DNA of 64,000 nucleotides from Fictibacillus aquaticus (GCF_002245695.1 NZ_NOII01000003.1:496001-560000), one strand, 5' to 3'. Counted from the stretch's first letter, positions 1 through 7,447 are shown. Numbers and translations are program-made. Notes: generated by a model from the letters alone, not told the origin.

Positions 1-74
1 TCCTGACCTTGATCACGTGTGAGCCGATGAAAAACCCGACACATCGACTCATCGTTCAAGCGAAGAAACAATAA
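1..74 (+). CDS. C-terminal end of a sortase (partial, runs off the left edge)
   Basis: Frame 3 is open from the window edge to a TAA at 72-74. It encodes the 23 last residues of a protein, beginning LTLITCEP and ending with THRLIVQAKKQ. The TLITC pentad matches the TLxTC motif that carries the catalytic cysteine of sortases, and the arginine in THRLIV, about a dozen residues later, sits where the catalytic arginine is expected before the last strand. Sortases are membrane-bound transpeptidases that join secreted proteins to peptidoglycan. The class cannot be decided from this fragment. No LPXTG substrate was found among the secreted proteins of this window. Confidence 0.72.
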   Translation, partial: LTLITCEPMKNPTHRLIVQAKKQ

Positions 75-86
75 TGAAGGAAGCTG

Positions 87-419
87 GTGAGAGTGAACCT
101 ACAATTAGGAAAAACGATTAAAACATTGCGACTGAGCAAAGGCTTTAACGTTACGAGGCTGGCTGCAGCTGCCGGCATCTCCAAGAGTTATTTAAGCAGC
201 ATCGAAACACAGAGGACGAACCCATCAGCTCACGTCCTGCAGAAAATTGCAGGGGCACTCGGTGTTCCGGTCGAGCGGCTCATCTATGAAAGTGTCGAAC
301 CCCTCGATCCTGAATGGACAGAGCTGCTCAAGCAGGCAAAAGAGATGGGAATTGAAAAAGAAGACATCCGCACGTTCATCAGCTATGAAACGTGGAAAAA
401 CAATGGGATGGCGAAGTAA
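87..419 (+). CDS. SinR/SlrR-like transcriptional regulator
   Basis: A 110-residue protein with an N-terminal XRE-type helix-turn-helix (about residues 8-65, containing SYLSSIET as in SinR) followed by a short C-terminal part (LDPEWTELLKQAKEMGIEKE...) that resembles the SinR/SinI dimerisation helices. SinR in Bacillus subtilis represses biofilm matrix operons and is antagonised by SinI. The length and the two-part layout match SinR or SlrR. The start is GTG at 87 behind AAGGAAG; GTG at 93 is a possible alternative. No sinI-like ORF is visible beside it. It lies 12 bp after the sortase fragment and is followed by its own terminator. An exopolysaccharide operon, the classic SinR target, begins about 44 kb away in the same window, but regulation of it is only inferred. 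Confidence 0.82.
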   Translation: MRVNLQLGKTIKTLRLSKGFNVTRLAAAAGISKSYLSSIETQRTNPSAHVLQKIAGALGVPVERLIYESVEPLDPEWTELLKQAKEMGIEKEDIRTFISYETWKNNGMAK

Positions 420-421
420 AT

Positions 422-457
422 GAGGAGCGCAGACAACATGTCTGCCTCCTATTTTTT
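422..457 (+). terminator. Rho-independent terminator after the SinR-like gene
   Basis: GCAGACA (429-435) pairs with TGTCTGC (439-445) around a 3-nt loop. The stem is extended by GAGG/CCTC and followed by ATTTTTTG. Confidence 0.85.
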
Positions 458-550
458 GTTTACGGCCAAAAATTCTTCATTTTTTTCACAGCATGCCGAT
501 AATTCACATAGTGAAACGTAATCGATTAGAGAGAAAAAGGGGATGCAATT

Positions 551-1321
551 ATGGTTTGTTCAAATTGTCAGCACGAGAATCCTGAAGGAAGGTTCTGTGC
601 GAAATGCGGGACGATGCTTGTCGGAAATGAAGCCGCACAGGAAACGGCGGCTGGAGTGCATGATGCAGCCGGGTATCAGGCTCAGCAGCAGTCAAACGCA
701 CATTTAGAAAACGCGAAAAAAGTCACAAAGCAGTATGCGGGTTATTTTATGTCTGTCCTGAAAAACCCGTACAAAACAGCGAGCCGCATTGAGGGAGACC
801 AGCTGATTAACGGGCTGATCACAATAGCGCTGTATGCACTGTTCATCCCGCTCATGGTTTATATCGTGGTCGAGAGCCAATTAGGAGATTGGGCTGATCT
901 TCCGTTCTTCGATTTTGTTGTAAAACCGACATTAGCATATACATTGTTCATCGTCTTAGTAGCAAGCTACACATTCGCGGCCATTCGTCTCGCCAAGGTT
1001 CAGGCCAGCTATCAAGCTGTATTAGCTCGTTTCGGAAGCTTGCTCATTCCATTTGTAGCAATGTTTGCCGTAGCACTTTTGCTTGCGTTATTAGAAATGG
1101 AATTGTTCAGCTTTTTCTTGGTCGTTGGATTTTTGAGCTCCATCTTCACAGTACCGGCGCTCACAATTCTAAGCTTTAAGAAAGAACAGATGGAAGAAGG
1201 ACTCGATGTTGTTCACGGCATGATCCTCGCATATGTACTAACGTTCATCACACTTTACGTAATGTCTTCAATCTTAGTTGAAAGAATCGTAAACAACTTA
1301 AACAGCCCATTTTGGTTTTAA
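551..1321 (+). CDS. Zinc-ribbon multipass membrane protein
   Basis: A 256-residue protein. The N-terminus is a zinc ribbon with two CxxC knuckles (CSNC at residues 3-6 and CAKC at 16-19). A polar linker rich in Ala and Gln follows, and then roughly five hydrophobic segments between about residues 85 and 250 (for example ITIALYALFIPLMVYIVV). Proteins with this layout are common in Bacillus and are annotated only as zinc-ribbon domain-containing membrane proteins, so the function is unknown. Start ATG at 551 is preceded by GAAAAAGGGGATG. It appears to be a single-gene unit, separated from the SinR-like gene by a terminator and ending at a shared bidirectional terminator. Confidence 0.8.
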   Translation: MVCSNCQHENPEGRFCAKCGTMLVGNEAAQETAAGVHDAAGYQAQQQSNAHLENAKKVTKQYAGYFMSVLKNPYKTASRIEGDQLINGLITIALYALFIPLMVYIVVESQLGDWADLPFFDFVVKPTLAYTLFIVLVASYTFAAIRLAKVQASYQAVLARFGSLLIPFVAMFAVALLLALLEMELFSFFLVVGFLSSIFTVPALTILSFKKEQMEEGLDVVHGMILAYVLTFITLYVMSSILVERIVNNLNSPFWF

Positions 1322-1331
1322 TAAAAAAGTC

Positions 1332-1370
1332 AAAGACCGATGCGCCATACTGGCAGCATCGGTCTTTTTT
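1332..1370. terminator. Bidirectional terminator between convergent genes
   Basis: AAAGACCGATGC (1332-1343) pairs with GCATCGGTCTTT (1355-1366), with an inner CCA/TGG extension. It has T-rich flanks on both strands and lies between the zinc-ribbon gene and the DUF2922 gene. Confidence 0.88.
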
Positions 1371-1375
1371 CGTTG

Positions 1376-1594
1376 TTAGCTAAGTACGATCGGTTCCTCT
1401 GAGCGGTCTACGATGCGTGCGCCTTTCTTGCCGACAAGGTCGCCGCCAGTAGAGTTGAAGATGTTCTGTGCGATCACAGCATCCATCGCCGCGCTGACAG
1501 ATGCAGCGTTCACAGGCTCAATCGGTGCATCCAGGCGGATCGTGACCGTCTTGCTGTCCTCATTCAAAAACTGAAGCTCAAGCGTTCTAGCCAT
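1376..1594 (-). CDS. DUF2922 family protein
   Basis: A 72-residue protein starting MARTLELQFLNEDSKT and containing GGDLVGKKGARIVDRS, the typical pattern of DUF2922 proteins in Bacillales. The function is unknown. There is no signal peptide or membrane segment. The start ATG has a strong GAAAGGAGG site 8 bp upstream. It is the second gene of a pair with the DUF1659 protein at 1750-1968; the two families are routinely adjacent in Bacillus genomes. A GGTACC-type hairpin element lies in the 155-bp gap between them, so co-transcription would have to pass through it. Confidence 0.88.
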   Translation of the reverse strand: MARTLELQFLNEDSKTVTIRLDAPIEPVNAASVSAAMDAVIAQNIFNSTGGDLVGKKGARIVDRSEEPIVLS

Positions 1595-1655
1595 TTAAGA
1601 TTCCTCCTTTCTTTTGGAATGTTGGGCGTTGGACCTTTGGACCGTTAGACCGTTG

Positions 1656-1740
1656 GGGGTACGGTACTCGGGGAGCTTAAACCTTGATGGGTTAAGCTTC
1701 GTAGGTGGATGGGGTACGGTACCGCGGGTACCGTACCCCA
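1656..1740. repeat. GGTACC palindrome element, short form plus a half-site
   Basis: A half-site GGGGTACGGTAC starts at 1656. A near-perfect hairpin occupies 1710-1740: TGGGGTACGGTACC, loop GCG, GGTACCGTACCCCA (14-bp arms). It is a short member of the dispersed family described for 3506-3574 and lies between the DUF1659 and DUF2922 genes. Confidence 0.85.
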
Positions 1741-1749
1741 TCACTTCAA

Positions 1750-1968
1750 TTACGCGTGGATGTCGTAAGCGTTGTTGCGCTCGACCGCGTACAGGACGTG
1801 CTGCTGAAGTCCAGAGAGAGCGGTCGCGACGGCTAGCATTTGATCAGGAGTCGCAGTCGTCTTCAGGCTGGAGAAGTTTTTGCGCTTGAGTACAGGGTAC
1901 CCTTCGCCATCAACACCAGCCTGAAACACCATCTGCAGCTGAGACTTTTGAATAGAAGCTGTTGCCAT
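1750..1968 (-). CDS. DUF1659 family protein
   Basis: A 72-residue protein starting MATASIQKSQLQMVF and ending YAVERNNAYDIHA, with the motif AVATALSGLQ in the C-terminal half. This matches DUF1659, a small Bacillales family of unknown function usually paired with DUF2922. The start is taken at ATG 1968 because GGAGGTGATAAGC lies just upstream; a longer reading from GTG would overlap the ribosome binding site. It is the first gene of the minus-strand pair with DUF2922. Confidence 0.87.
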   Translation of the reverse strand: MATASIQKSQLQMVFQAGVDGEGYPVLKRKNFSSLKTTATPDQMLAVATALSGLQQHVLYAVERNNAYDIHA

Positions 1969-2055
1969 GCTTATCACCTCCTTTCACACAATAAATCGAA
2001 GGGAGTGGGGGAAAGGAGGCTAAGAAGTTAAAGAATTTATGATTGCTGAAATGTG

Positions 2056-2365
2056 GTGGCGCAGGCGGAGCTTAGAGTGGCGCAGGCTGAAGGTGATGTG
2101 GCGTGGGAGGTTATTTGAGCGGCGCAGGATAATGAAATTGGCGCAGGGCAGGGGAGTTGTTGCGCAGGAGTGCATATTAATGACTCAGGACAAACTCAAA
2201 CAGGCTCAAGTTAAGAGTCGAGTGGCGCAGGCGGAATGAAAAGAGTTTAAAAAAAGCATGTGCAGCATCTCCCAAAAGCTATCCGGCGAAAGATTTTCAT
2301 GAACCAGCGCAGGATATTTAACAAACGGCGCAGCCTAGCTCCAAATAACCCTAAAACGGCGCATG
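2056..2365. repeat. Degenerate 21-bp periodic array (GGCGCAGG units)
   Basis: GGCGCAGG or a close variant starts at 2058, 2079, 2100, 2121, 2140, 2161, 2182, 2203, 2224, 2285, 2306 and 2327, so most intervals are exactly 21 bp (one is 19 bp); a last copy at 2358 is off-phase. The best copies are GTGGCGCAGGCGGA at 2056 and 2222. Read as protein, the units give heptads such as VAQAELR and VAQAEGD, broken by a stop in the third unit and a frame change before the fifth. No intact gene spans it. It could be a decayed heptad-repeat coding sequence or a helically phased protein-binding array. Apart from this I see no gene in 1978-2507. Confidence 0.7.
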
Positions 2366-2507
2366 CTGCCCAATAAGGGATCTGCTAGATTAGCAAGAAA
2401 CGGAACTAGTCCAAATTCATCCCCAATTTTTAAACAATTTTCAGCAGGTACATATCATCCAAGCCCGAATCATATCTAAATCTATTAAATAGAAAAGTGG
2501 TGATGAT

Positions 2508-3497
2508 GTGATTTACAAGGAGCGGTCTAAGCCTATAAGGTTAATGATGCTAGAGGCTTTAACCAGGAGGCTATCGCAAAATCATCCTATGAGGTCTAGG
2601 GTAGAGGAGGACTGCGCAAGGCAATTGGCGGGATATAAGGGAGAACTTGCAGCGCAATACTTCATTGACCAGCTTCCTGCAAAAACGCTAGTGCTGTATG
2701 ACTTGCGGATACCAGCAGATACGCAGGGAAATCGGTTTTTCCAGATTGATACACTAGCCCTAACACCTGGATATGCACTCGTAATGGAAGTGAAGAACAT
2801 CTCTGGTCAACTGCTTTTCGAGCCTCGGTACGACCAATTGATTAGAAAGAAAAAAGACGGCTCTGAAGAGGTCTTTCCAGATCCCATAAATCAAGTGCGC
2901 CGTCAGAGCCAGCAGCTTAAGGATTGTTTTGCTTATAACAAGCTGCCTCCTCTTCCGATTGAAAATCTTGTTGTCGTTGCGAATCCTTATGCAAAAATTA
3001 CGGTCTCTTCATCAGATTCGCGGGATCATGCTGCAGTAATCAGGTACACTGCAATTACGAGCAGAATGACTGAGTATGCTGGCCAGTTTAGAAGAAACGT
3101 GCTCAGTCAAAAGCAACTAGAACAAGTTGCTGCAACCCTCCTTCAGATTCATACTCCGAATAAAAATCCAATCCTCCCTGTATATCAGCTTTTACCTTCA
3201 GATTTAATGACAGGTGTTCAATGTTCCGCATGCAAAAGCTTTGATATTGTAAAAAAAGGGAGAGGCTGGCTATGCCATAAGTGCCTCGTACGTGAGGATA
3301 GTGCAGGGTTACTGGCCCTGATTGATTATGCCTTGCTCATAAATAAAAAAGCGACCAAAAAAGATCTGCGGGAGTTCCTCCGGTTCACCTCAAAATCTTC
3401 CCTTCAAAAATGGCTAAAATCCCTTGGTTTGCAGTATGAGGGTCACTCCACAAAACTAGTTTATAACCTATGTTTAGAGCTTCTGTTATCAAAATAA
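2508..3497 (+). CDS. NERD domain protein with C-terminal zinc-ribbon-like segment
   Basis: A 329-residue protein. Residues about 40-160 form a NERD (nuclease-related) domain: GYKGELAAQYFIDQL, then IDTLALTPGYALVMEVKN, which supplies the D...E-x-K pattern of restriction-endonuclease-like folds. A CxxC...CxxC segment (CSACKSFD...WLCHKCL, about residues 240-265) suggests a small zinc ribbon, followed by a helical tail. NERD proteins are presumed nucleic-acid processing enzymes, but few have been tested. The start is GTG at 2508 after AGTGGTGAT. The gene stands alone, facing the Ycf46-like operon across a palindromic repeat. Confidence 0.83.
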   Translation: MIYKERSKPIRLMMLEALTRRLSQNHPMRSRVEEDCARQLAGYKGELAAQYFIDQLPAKTLVLYDLRIPADTQGNRFFQIDTLALTPGYALVMEVKNISGQLLFEPRYDQLIRKKKDGSEEVFPDPINQVRRQSQQLKDCFAYNKLPPLPIENLVVVANPYAKITVSSSDSRDHAAVIRYTAITSRMTEYAGQFRRNVLSQKQLEQVAATLLQIHTPNKNPILPVYQLLPSDLMTGVQCSACKSFDIVKKGRGWLCHKCLVREDSAGLLALIDYALLINKKATKKDLREFLRFTSKSSLQKWLKSLGLQYEGHSTKLVYNLCLELLLSK

Positions 3498-3505
3498 CAA
3501 AAAGA

Positions 3506-3574
3506 GGGGGTACGGTACTTTTCCATGAGAAACCGCTTTGCAGCAGCTTCAATGGAAAAAGGTACCGTACCCCC
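3506..3574. repeat. GGTACC palindrome element (full length)
   Basis: GGGGGTACGGTAC plus TTTTCCAT at the left pairs with ATGGAAAA plus GGTACCGTACCCCC at the right; the interior is about 28 nt. It is about 69 bp long, between the convergent NERD and AAA genes. There is no T-tract after either arm. Confidence 0.9.
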
Positions 3575-3586
3575 CACACATAAAGT

Positions 3587-5275
3587 TTAGAAGTCGATCG
3601 CACGTCCGCCGCGGGCGGCGTGGATATCGTTATTTTCGTTATTCTCTGGCTTTGGAATCTCAGGTTTTCTAGGAGGAGCCCCGTTATAGTCAACACGGTC
3701 TTCCTGCGGAGTTGCGGTAATGGCGCGAATATTTGCCCATTCCCTGATAGCGAGTATCTGCTCTGCCTGGGTCACTGATAATGGAACAGTGTTCTCGATC
3801 GCGCGCTCGAAATCAGCTAGAGTGATACTTCGATTCTCAGAGAACGCTTCAAATAGGGCAGACACGACGAGGTGCTCAATTTCAGCGCCAACAAAGCCTT
3901 CAGTGCTGTCTGCAAGCTCTGATAATGTCTCGGGACTTTGCTCAAAGGATCCTACAACTGACGCATCATGCAGCCTTTTACCCATGTGAACCTTCAAAAT
4001 TTCCATCCGTTCGCGTTTTGTCGGGAGGTCGACAAAGAAAATCTCGTCAAATCTCCCTTTACGCATCATCTCAGGCGGAAGACTTTGAATATTGTTTGCC
4101 GTCGCAATGACAAATACAGGACTTGATTTCTCCTGCATCCATGTCAAAAACTGACCAAAAATACGCGCTGACGTGCCGCTGTCACCATTGCTGCCAAGAC
4201 CGCTGAATCCTTTTTCAATCTCGTCGATCCAAAGAATAGCAGGGGCGAGGGCCTCAGCGGTTTTGATTGCTTCCCTCATATTTTCCTCGCTGCTTCCTAC
4301 AATGCCGCTGAAAATTTTTCCAATATCCAGACGAAGGAGAGGAAGGTGCCACATAGAGCTGATCGCCTTAGATATCAAGCTCTTTCCACAGCCAGGAACG
4401 CCCGTGATCAGCACACCTTTAGGGGCGGATAATCCATACTTGCTTGCCGAATCAAGCCACGATCTGTTCCGTTTCTGCAGCCAGCGTTTCAGGTTTTCAA
4501 GCCCGCCGACGTCTTCCATCCTCAAGTCACTTTTAATGAATTCCAGTATGCCGGTTTTCTTAATAATCTGCTCTTTCTCTTTCAATATGACATCCACATC
4601 ATCCACATCTAGTTTGCCGTCTTCTACCATCGCTCGTGCGAAAGCATTCTCTGCTTCCGACAGTGTCAATCCCAATGCGGCGTTAACGAGCTGTTCCTTT
4701 TCCTCTTCCATCAGGTGAATTCTGATGCGTCCAGCTTGTTCGTTAACAGAAATCATCTCGTTTAAAATGGATTTTATCTCTTCGAAAGTTGGCAGATTGA
4801 AGTCAACAATTGTTACGTCCTTCTGCAGTTCATTTGGCAGGACAAGAAAAGGAGATGTGAATATTACATTTTTAGGACGCGGACTGAGTTTTAACTTGAT
4901 GACCATGTCGCGCAGCTTTCGTATTACATGGAAATCAGGGAGCTTTCCATTTCCGCCAAAGTAAATATGGAAATCCTGAAGAACGATGACGGCTGCCTCA
5001 TCCAGTTTTTCAATGTATTCAAGAGCTTTAAGGGGAGCAGCCGTATCTCCGACCTTTTGCGAAAATTCATCTGTTATGCCTGTTGTCAGCCGCCATGTGT
5101 AGACTCTTCGGGGTGTTTTAATGAGGTTCACATCTGCGGCAACAGAACGGATGACTGATAGAACGCGTTCCTCTTCGTAAGTTGATATGTATAAAAAAGG
5201 AAAACGGGCTTTTAAGAGTTCCGAGAGCACCGTTTCCGTACTTTTGCTCATCTTATTTGCAGTTTTCATAACCAT
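3587..5275 (-). CDS. Ycf46-like AAA ATPase
   Basis: A 562-residue ATPase. The N-terminal half (about 20-200) looks like the degenerate first AAA-type module of Ycf46 proteins (FPFLYISTYEEERVLSVI, then VIVLQDFHIYF as a Walker B-like strand). The C-terminal AAA domain has Walker A GVPGCGKS (292-299), Walker B ILWIDEIE (347-354), sensor ATANN (391-395) and an arginine-finger region MRKGRFD (404-410). The tail ends GGRAIDF. Ycf46 is known from cyanobacteria and plastids, with a poorly defined role. It is the last gene of a five-gene minus-strand operon; its start overlaps the stop of the radical-SAM gene (ATG 5275, or ATG 5269 in an ATGA overlap), which implies translational coupling. Confidence 0.86.
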   Translation of the reverse strand: MVMKTANKMSKSTETVLSELLKARFPFLYISTYEEERVLSVIRSVAADVNLIKTPRRVYTWRLTTGITDEFSQKVGDTAAPLKALEYIEKLDEAAVIVLQDFHIYFGGNGKLPDFHVIRKLRDMVIKLKLSPRPKNVIFTSPFLVLPNELQKDVTIVDFNLPTFEEIKSILNEMISVNEQAGRIRIHLMEEEKEQLVNAALGLTLSEAENAFARAMVEDGKLDVDDVDVILKEKEQIIKKTGILEFIKSDLRMEDVGGLENLKRWLQKRNRSWLDSASKYGLSAPKGVLITGVPGCGKSLISKAISSMWHLPLLRLDIGKIFSGIVGSSEENMREAIKTAEALAPAILWIDEIEKGFSGLGSNGDSGTSARIFGQFLTWMQEKSSPVFVIATANNIQSLPPEMMRKGRFDEIFFVDLPTKRERMEILKVHMGKRLHDASVVGSFEQSPETLSELADSTEGFVGAEIEHLVVSALFEAFSENRSITLADFERAIENTVPLSVTQAEQILAIREWANIRAITATPQEDRVDYNGAPPRKPEIPKPENNENNDIHAARGGRAIDF

Positions 5276-5901
5276 TCGTTCCTTCCTTTTTGGCGATGGC
5301 CGAAGCCTGTCGTAAGTTGCCTTAAGTCGTTCTGTGTAGCCATGCCATTCACAGCGACTACGCCATTTCGTTCGATTCTGATCTCAAGCTTATTCGGGAT
5401 CGAGTGCAGCTGATCTTCCAGGAATGAGTAACGGTCCGTCAAAAAACGATAGTTCTGGTTGGACGAACCAACCCAAGGACGGCTGAGGTCCAGCTGTTCT
5501 TGCACAAAGGGTCCATCAATTAATAAATCAGTGAGAGAGAGAAGAGTGTCTGAACCCGGTTTATGTCCTTGCAGCAAAGTCTCGTATGTGTAGCCGCTAA
5601 AACACATGACTGACAATCCGATGCTTTTCACAAGAGCGGCAAGTTCCGCTAATGCCTCAGCCTGGTCAAACGGCTCTCCGCCGAGAAATGTTACGCCTTC
5701 AATATCATTTTTTTGCAAGCTTTCTTTAATTTGTGAAAACATCTCGATGACAGTCGTGTCGCTGCCGCCTTTGGAGTTCCATGTCCATGGTACACCGCAG
5801 CCGCGGCATTGAATCGAACACCCCTGCACCCAGAGGCATGCTCTTTTGCCTGGCCCCTCAACCGTTGTCACGGGCAAAAAACGATGGATACGCAGTCTCA
5901 T
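5266..5901 (-). CDS. Radical-SAM 4Fe-4S protein of the NrdG-like activase type
   Basis: A 211-residue protein. The radical-SAM cluster motif CSIQCRGC (CxxxCxxC at residues 28, 32, 35) is followed by VTFLGGEPFDQ, the glycine-rich SAM-binding strand of activases, and FSGYTYETL, shared with anaerobic ribonucleotide reductase activating enzymes. The last 40 residues are variable. No glycyl-radical enzyme is encoded nearby, so an NrdG role is unlikely; the target may be an operon partner. It is encoded between the HhH membrane protein (1-bp overlap at 5901) and the Ycf46-like ATPase (overlap at 5266-5275). Confidence 0.85.
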   Translation of the reverse strand: MRLRIHRFLPVTTVEGPGKRACLWVQGCSIQCRGCGVPWTWNSKGGSDTTVIEMFSQIKESLQKNDIEGVTFLGGEPFDQAEALAELAALVKSIGLSVMCFSGYTYETLLQGHKPGSDTLLSLTDLLIDGPFVQEQLDLSRPWVGSSNQNYRFLTDRYSFLEDQLHSIPNKLEIRIERNGVVAVNGMATQNDLRQLTTGFGHRQKGRNEWL

Positions 5902-6599
5902 TAAAAATCGACAATCCTTCCAGATTTAACGGCTGCTGCTGGCTTTTTAACAGGTGAAAATGCAACGTGAGTTTTTACGCGCTCCATCACATGCGGCTTA
6001 AGCTGCAATACTTGACAGAACTCCTCAAAGTTTTGAAAACCGCCATTCTGTTCTTTATGAAGAGCAGCTTTTTTCGCCAAAATCGCTCCAATCATTGGCA
6101 ATGCGCCAATTTCCTCTTCAGAAGCAAGGTTTACATCAAGAACGTGAAGTGTCTCAGTTTTCGGTTGTGCTGGCTTTACATTTTGAACGGGTGGAACTGG
6201 TGCTGAGCTCAGAGCGTATTCACGATTAATACTTTGCTTTAAACGCTCCATCTCTTTTTCCTCATATCCGCTGTCTTTTAGCTTTTCAAGGCGAAGCAAA
6301 TATTCAGGCCGAATGCGGAAAACATGAATGAGCGACACAATCCAAGCCAAAAAATAAATCACGAATGACATATCAGAAAACCAATGGTCTTCAGGAACTG
6401 TTTCCATGCCGACAATAAGAAGGATAAAAGGAATAGAGTAAACAACGCCAGTAATCGTCCATTTACGCTGTTTCACGCGATATCCGATGTAATAGAAAGA
6501 AATATAATTAAAGAAGCTAAACGGAATAAATGTCCAGAACATCCAGAGTGAATTCTTCCATTCCCAAGCTCGGCCTTTTTGAGTGATGCCGTTTTTCAT
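5901..6599 (-). CDS. Membrane protein with C-terminal helix-hairpin-helix domain
   Basis: A 232-residue protein. Residues about 15-95 contain three to four hydrophobic segments (for example FIPFSFFNYISFYYIGY and IPFILLIVGMETV). A charged linker and a Pro-rich stretch follow. About residues 150-215 form a ComEA-like helix-hairpin-helix: DVNLASEEEIGALPMIGAIL, then a second helix pair. HhH modules bind DNA or proteins. The chain ends KSGRIVDF, very similar to the GGRAIDF end of the AAA partner. It overlaps the DUF2997 gene by an ATGA junction (6596-6599) and the radical-SAM gene by one base. Confidence 0.8.
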   Translation of the reverse strand: MKNGITQKGRAWEWKNSLWMFWTFIPFSFFNYISFYYIGYRVKQRKWTITGVVYSIPFILLIVGMETVPEDHWFSDMSFVIYFLAWIVSLIHVFRIRPEYLLRLEKLKDSGYEEKEMERLKQSINREYALSSAPVPPVQNVKPAQPKTETLHVLDVNLASEEEIGALPMIGAILAKKAALHKEQNGGFQNFEEFCQVLQLKPHVMERVKTHVAFSPVKKPAAAVKSGRIVDF

Positions 6600-6814
6600 T
6601 CTTTGCCCCTCCTGCTTTGCTGTGTGATAGATTGCTTGTCTACCAATTGGCTAGTCTCATAATACTCATCTGTAAACGCTGAATCTACCGTTTCAGCGTC
6701 GAGCATATTTTCAAGCTTCTCTAGGAATTCAAGGCATTCTTTACCTTTTAAACCAAGCGTCTCTGCTTTGATTTTGCCATCAGGTCCAATCTCAATCTTT
6801 ATGCGCTGATCCAT
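6596..6814 (-). CDS. DUF2997 family protein
   Basis: A 72-residue protein starting MDQRIKIEIGPDGKIKAETLGLKGKECLEFLEKLE, the characteristic DUF2997 pattern of two short strands and a helix carrying a conserved Cys. The C-terminal 30 residues are polar and probably disordered. The family is small, of unknown function, and usually sits next to DUF1257 (Ycf35) genes. The start is set at ATG 6814 because AGGGAGGA abuts the upstream ATG at 6820 with no spacing but stands 6 nt before this one. Confidence 0.85.
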   Translation of the reverse strand: MDQRIKIEIGPDGKIKAETLGLKGKECLEFLEKLENMLDAETVDSAFTDEYYETSQLVDKQSITQQSRRGKE

Positions 6815-6827
6815 TACCATTCCTCCC

Positions 6828-7268
6828 TTACACCTTAAATGTCAGGACGATAGAATTATTGTCTGTGATCTCTTCCGATTCAAGCACATATCCTTGTTTC
6901 TGGGCACGCTCTAACAGTTTTTGATACGTCTCCTGCTGAAGGATGCGCGTGTATTCATCCTGTATATGATGTAAAAATTGTTCCGCATCCTCCTGTGAAA
7001 CAGAAGAATCAGCAACAAGGTCGAAAATATCTTCAACGTTTTTATAAAAAGCCATCTGATGAGCCCCATTATGTAAAGCAATGTTCGAATCTTCAAGCAT
7101 TACGGTACTGCAACCGTACTGTTCCAAAGCCTGCTGAAGAAGCTTTTCATCCTTCATATAAGAAGAGAGAAGGTACGACTCACTTTTCTCTTTTCTTTTC
7201 TTTATCTGCTCCGATGTAAACTGAGTCGCCGCAATTGCGATCGGAATTAAAACTAGCTCAATACTCAT
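6828..7268 (-). CDS. DUF1257 (Ycf35-like) protein
   Basis: A 146-residue protein. After a short hydrophobic N-terminus (MSIELVLIPIAIAATQF), which is unusual compared with plastid Ycf35, comes a Ycf35-like core: LLQQALEQYGCST, then YKNVEDIFDLVAD and a C-terminal block with EYTRILQQETYQKLLERAQ and an expected final strand. DUF1257 and DUF2997 genes are neighbours in cyanobacteria, where Ycf35 is conserved but its biochemical role is not established. It is the first gene of the operon, with GGAGGTATAC before its ATG. The N-terminal hydrophobic stretch could be a membrane anchor. Confidence 0.75.
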   Translation of the reverse strand: MSIELVLIPIAIAATQFTSEQIKKRKEKSESYLLSSYMKDEKLLQQALEQYGCSTVMLEDSNIALHNGAHQMAFYKNVEDIFDLVADSSVSQEDAEQFLHHIQDEYTRILQQETYQKLLERAQKQGYVLESEEITDNNSIVLTFKV

Positions 7269-7379
7269 ATGTATACCTCCTTAAACAAACAACATAAAAT
7301 GACAGTATTTGTATGAGTATAACATTATTTTCACTTTATATTTAGATAGAAATATAGGAGAATGTTCTGTTTTAAAGAT

Positions 7380-7447
7380 GGGGGTACGGTACCTTTATGA
7401 AGAAAAAGCTTTGTGAGGCTATTTTCTGTAAAAGGTACCGTACCCCC
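7380..7447. repeat. GGTACC palindrome element (full length) in a divergent promoter region
   Basis: GGGGGTACGGTACCTTTA pairs with TAAAAGGTACCGTACCCCC. The TTTA/TAAA arm extension differs from most copies but stays paired. It lies in the 283-bp gap (7269-7551) between the divergent Ycf35-like operon and the YHYH gene, so it is not at a gene end. The rest of the gap is AT-rich and should contain both promoters. Confidence 0.9.

Noticed and set aside
2039-2239. Open frame of 66 codons within the 21-bp array
   Set aside because: No ribosome site, and its first half is out of frame with the heptad pattern; treated as part of a decayed or non-coding array.
5266-5901. Radical-SAM gene as a true anaerobic ribonucleotide reductase activase
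   Set aside because: No nrdD-like glycyl-radical gene is adjacent, and the operon context is a different conserved set.
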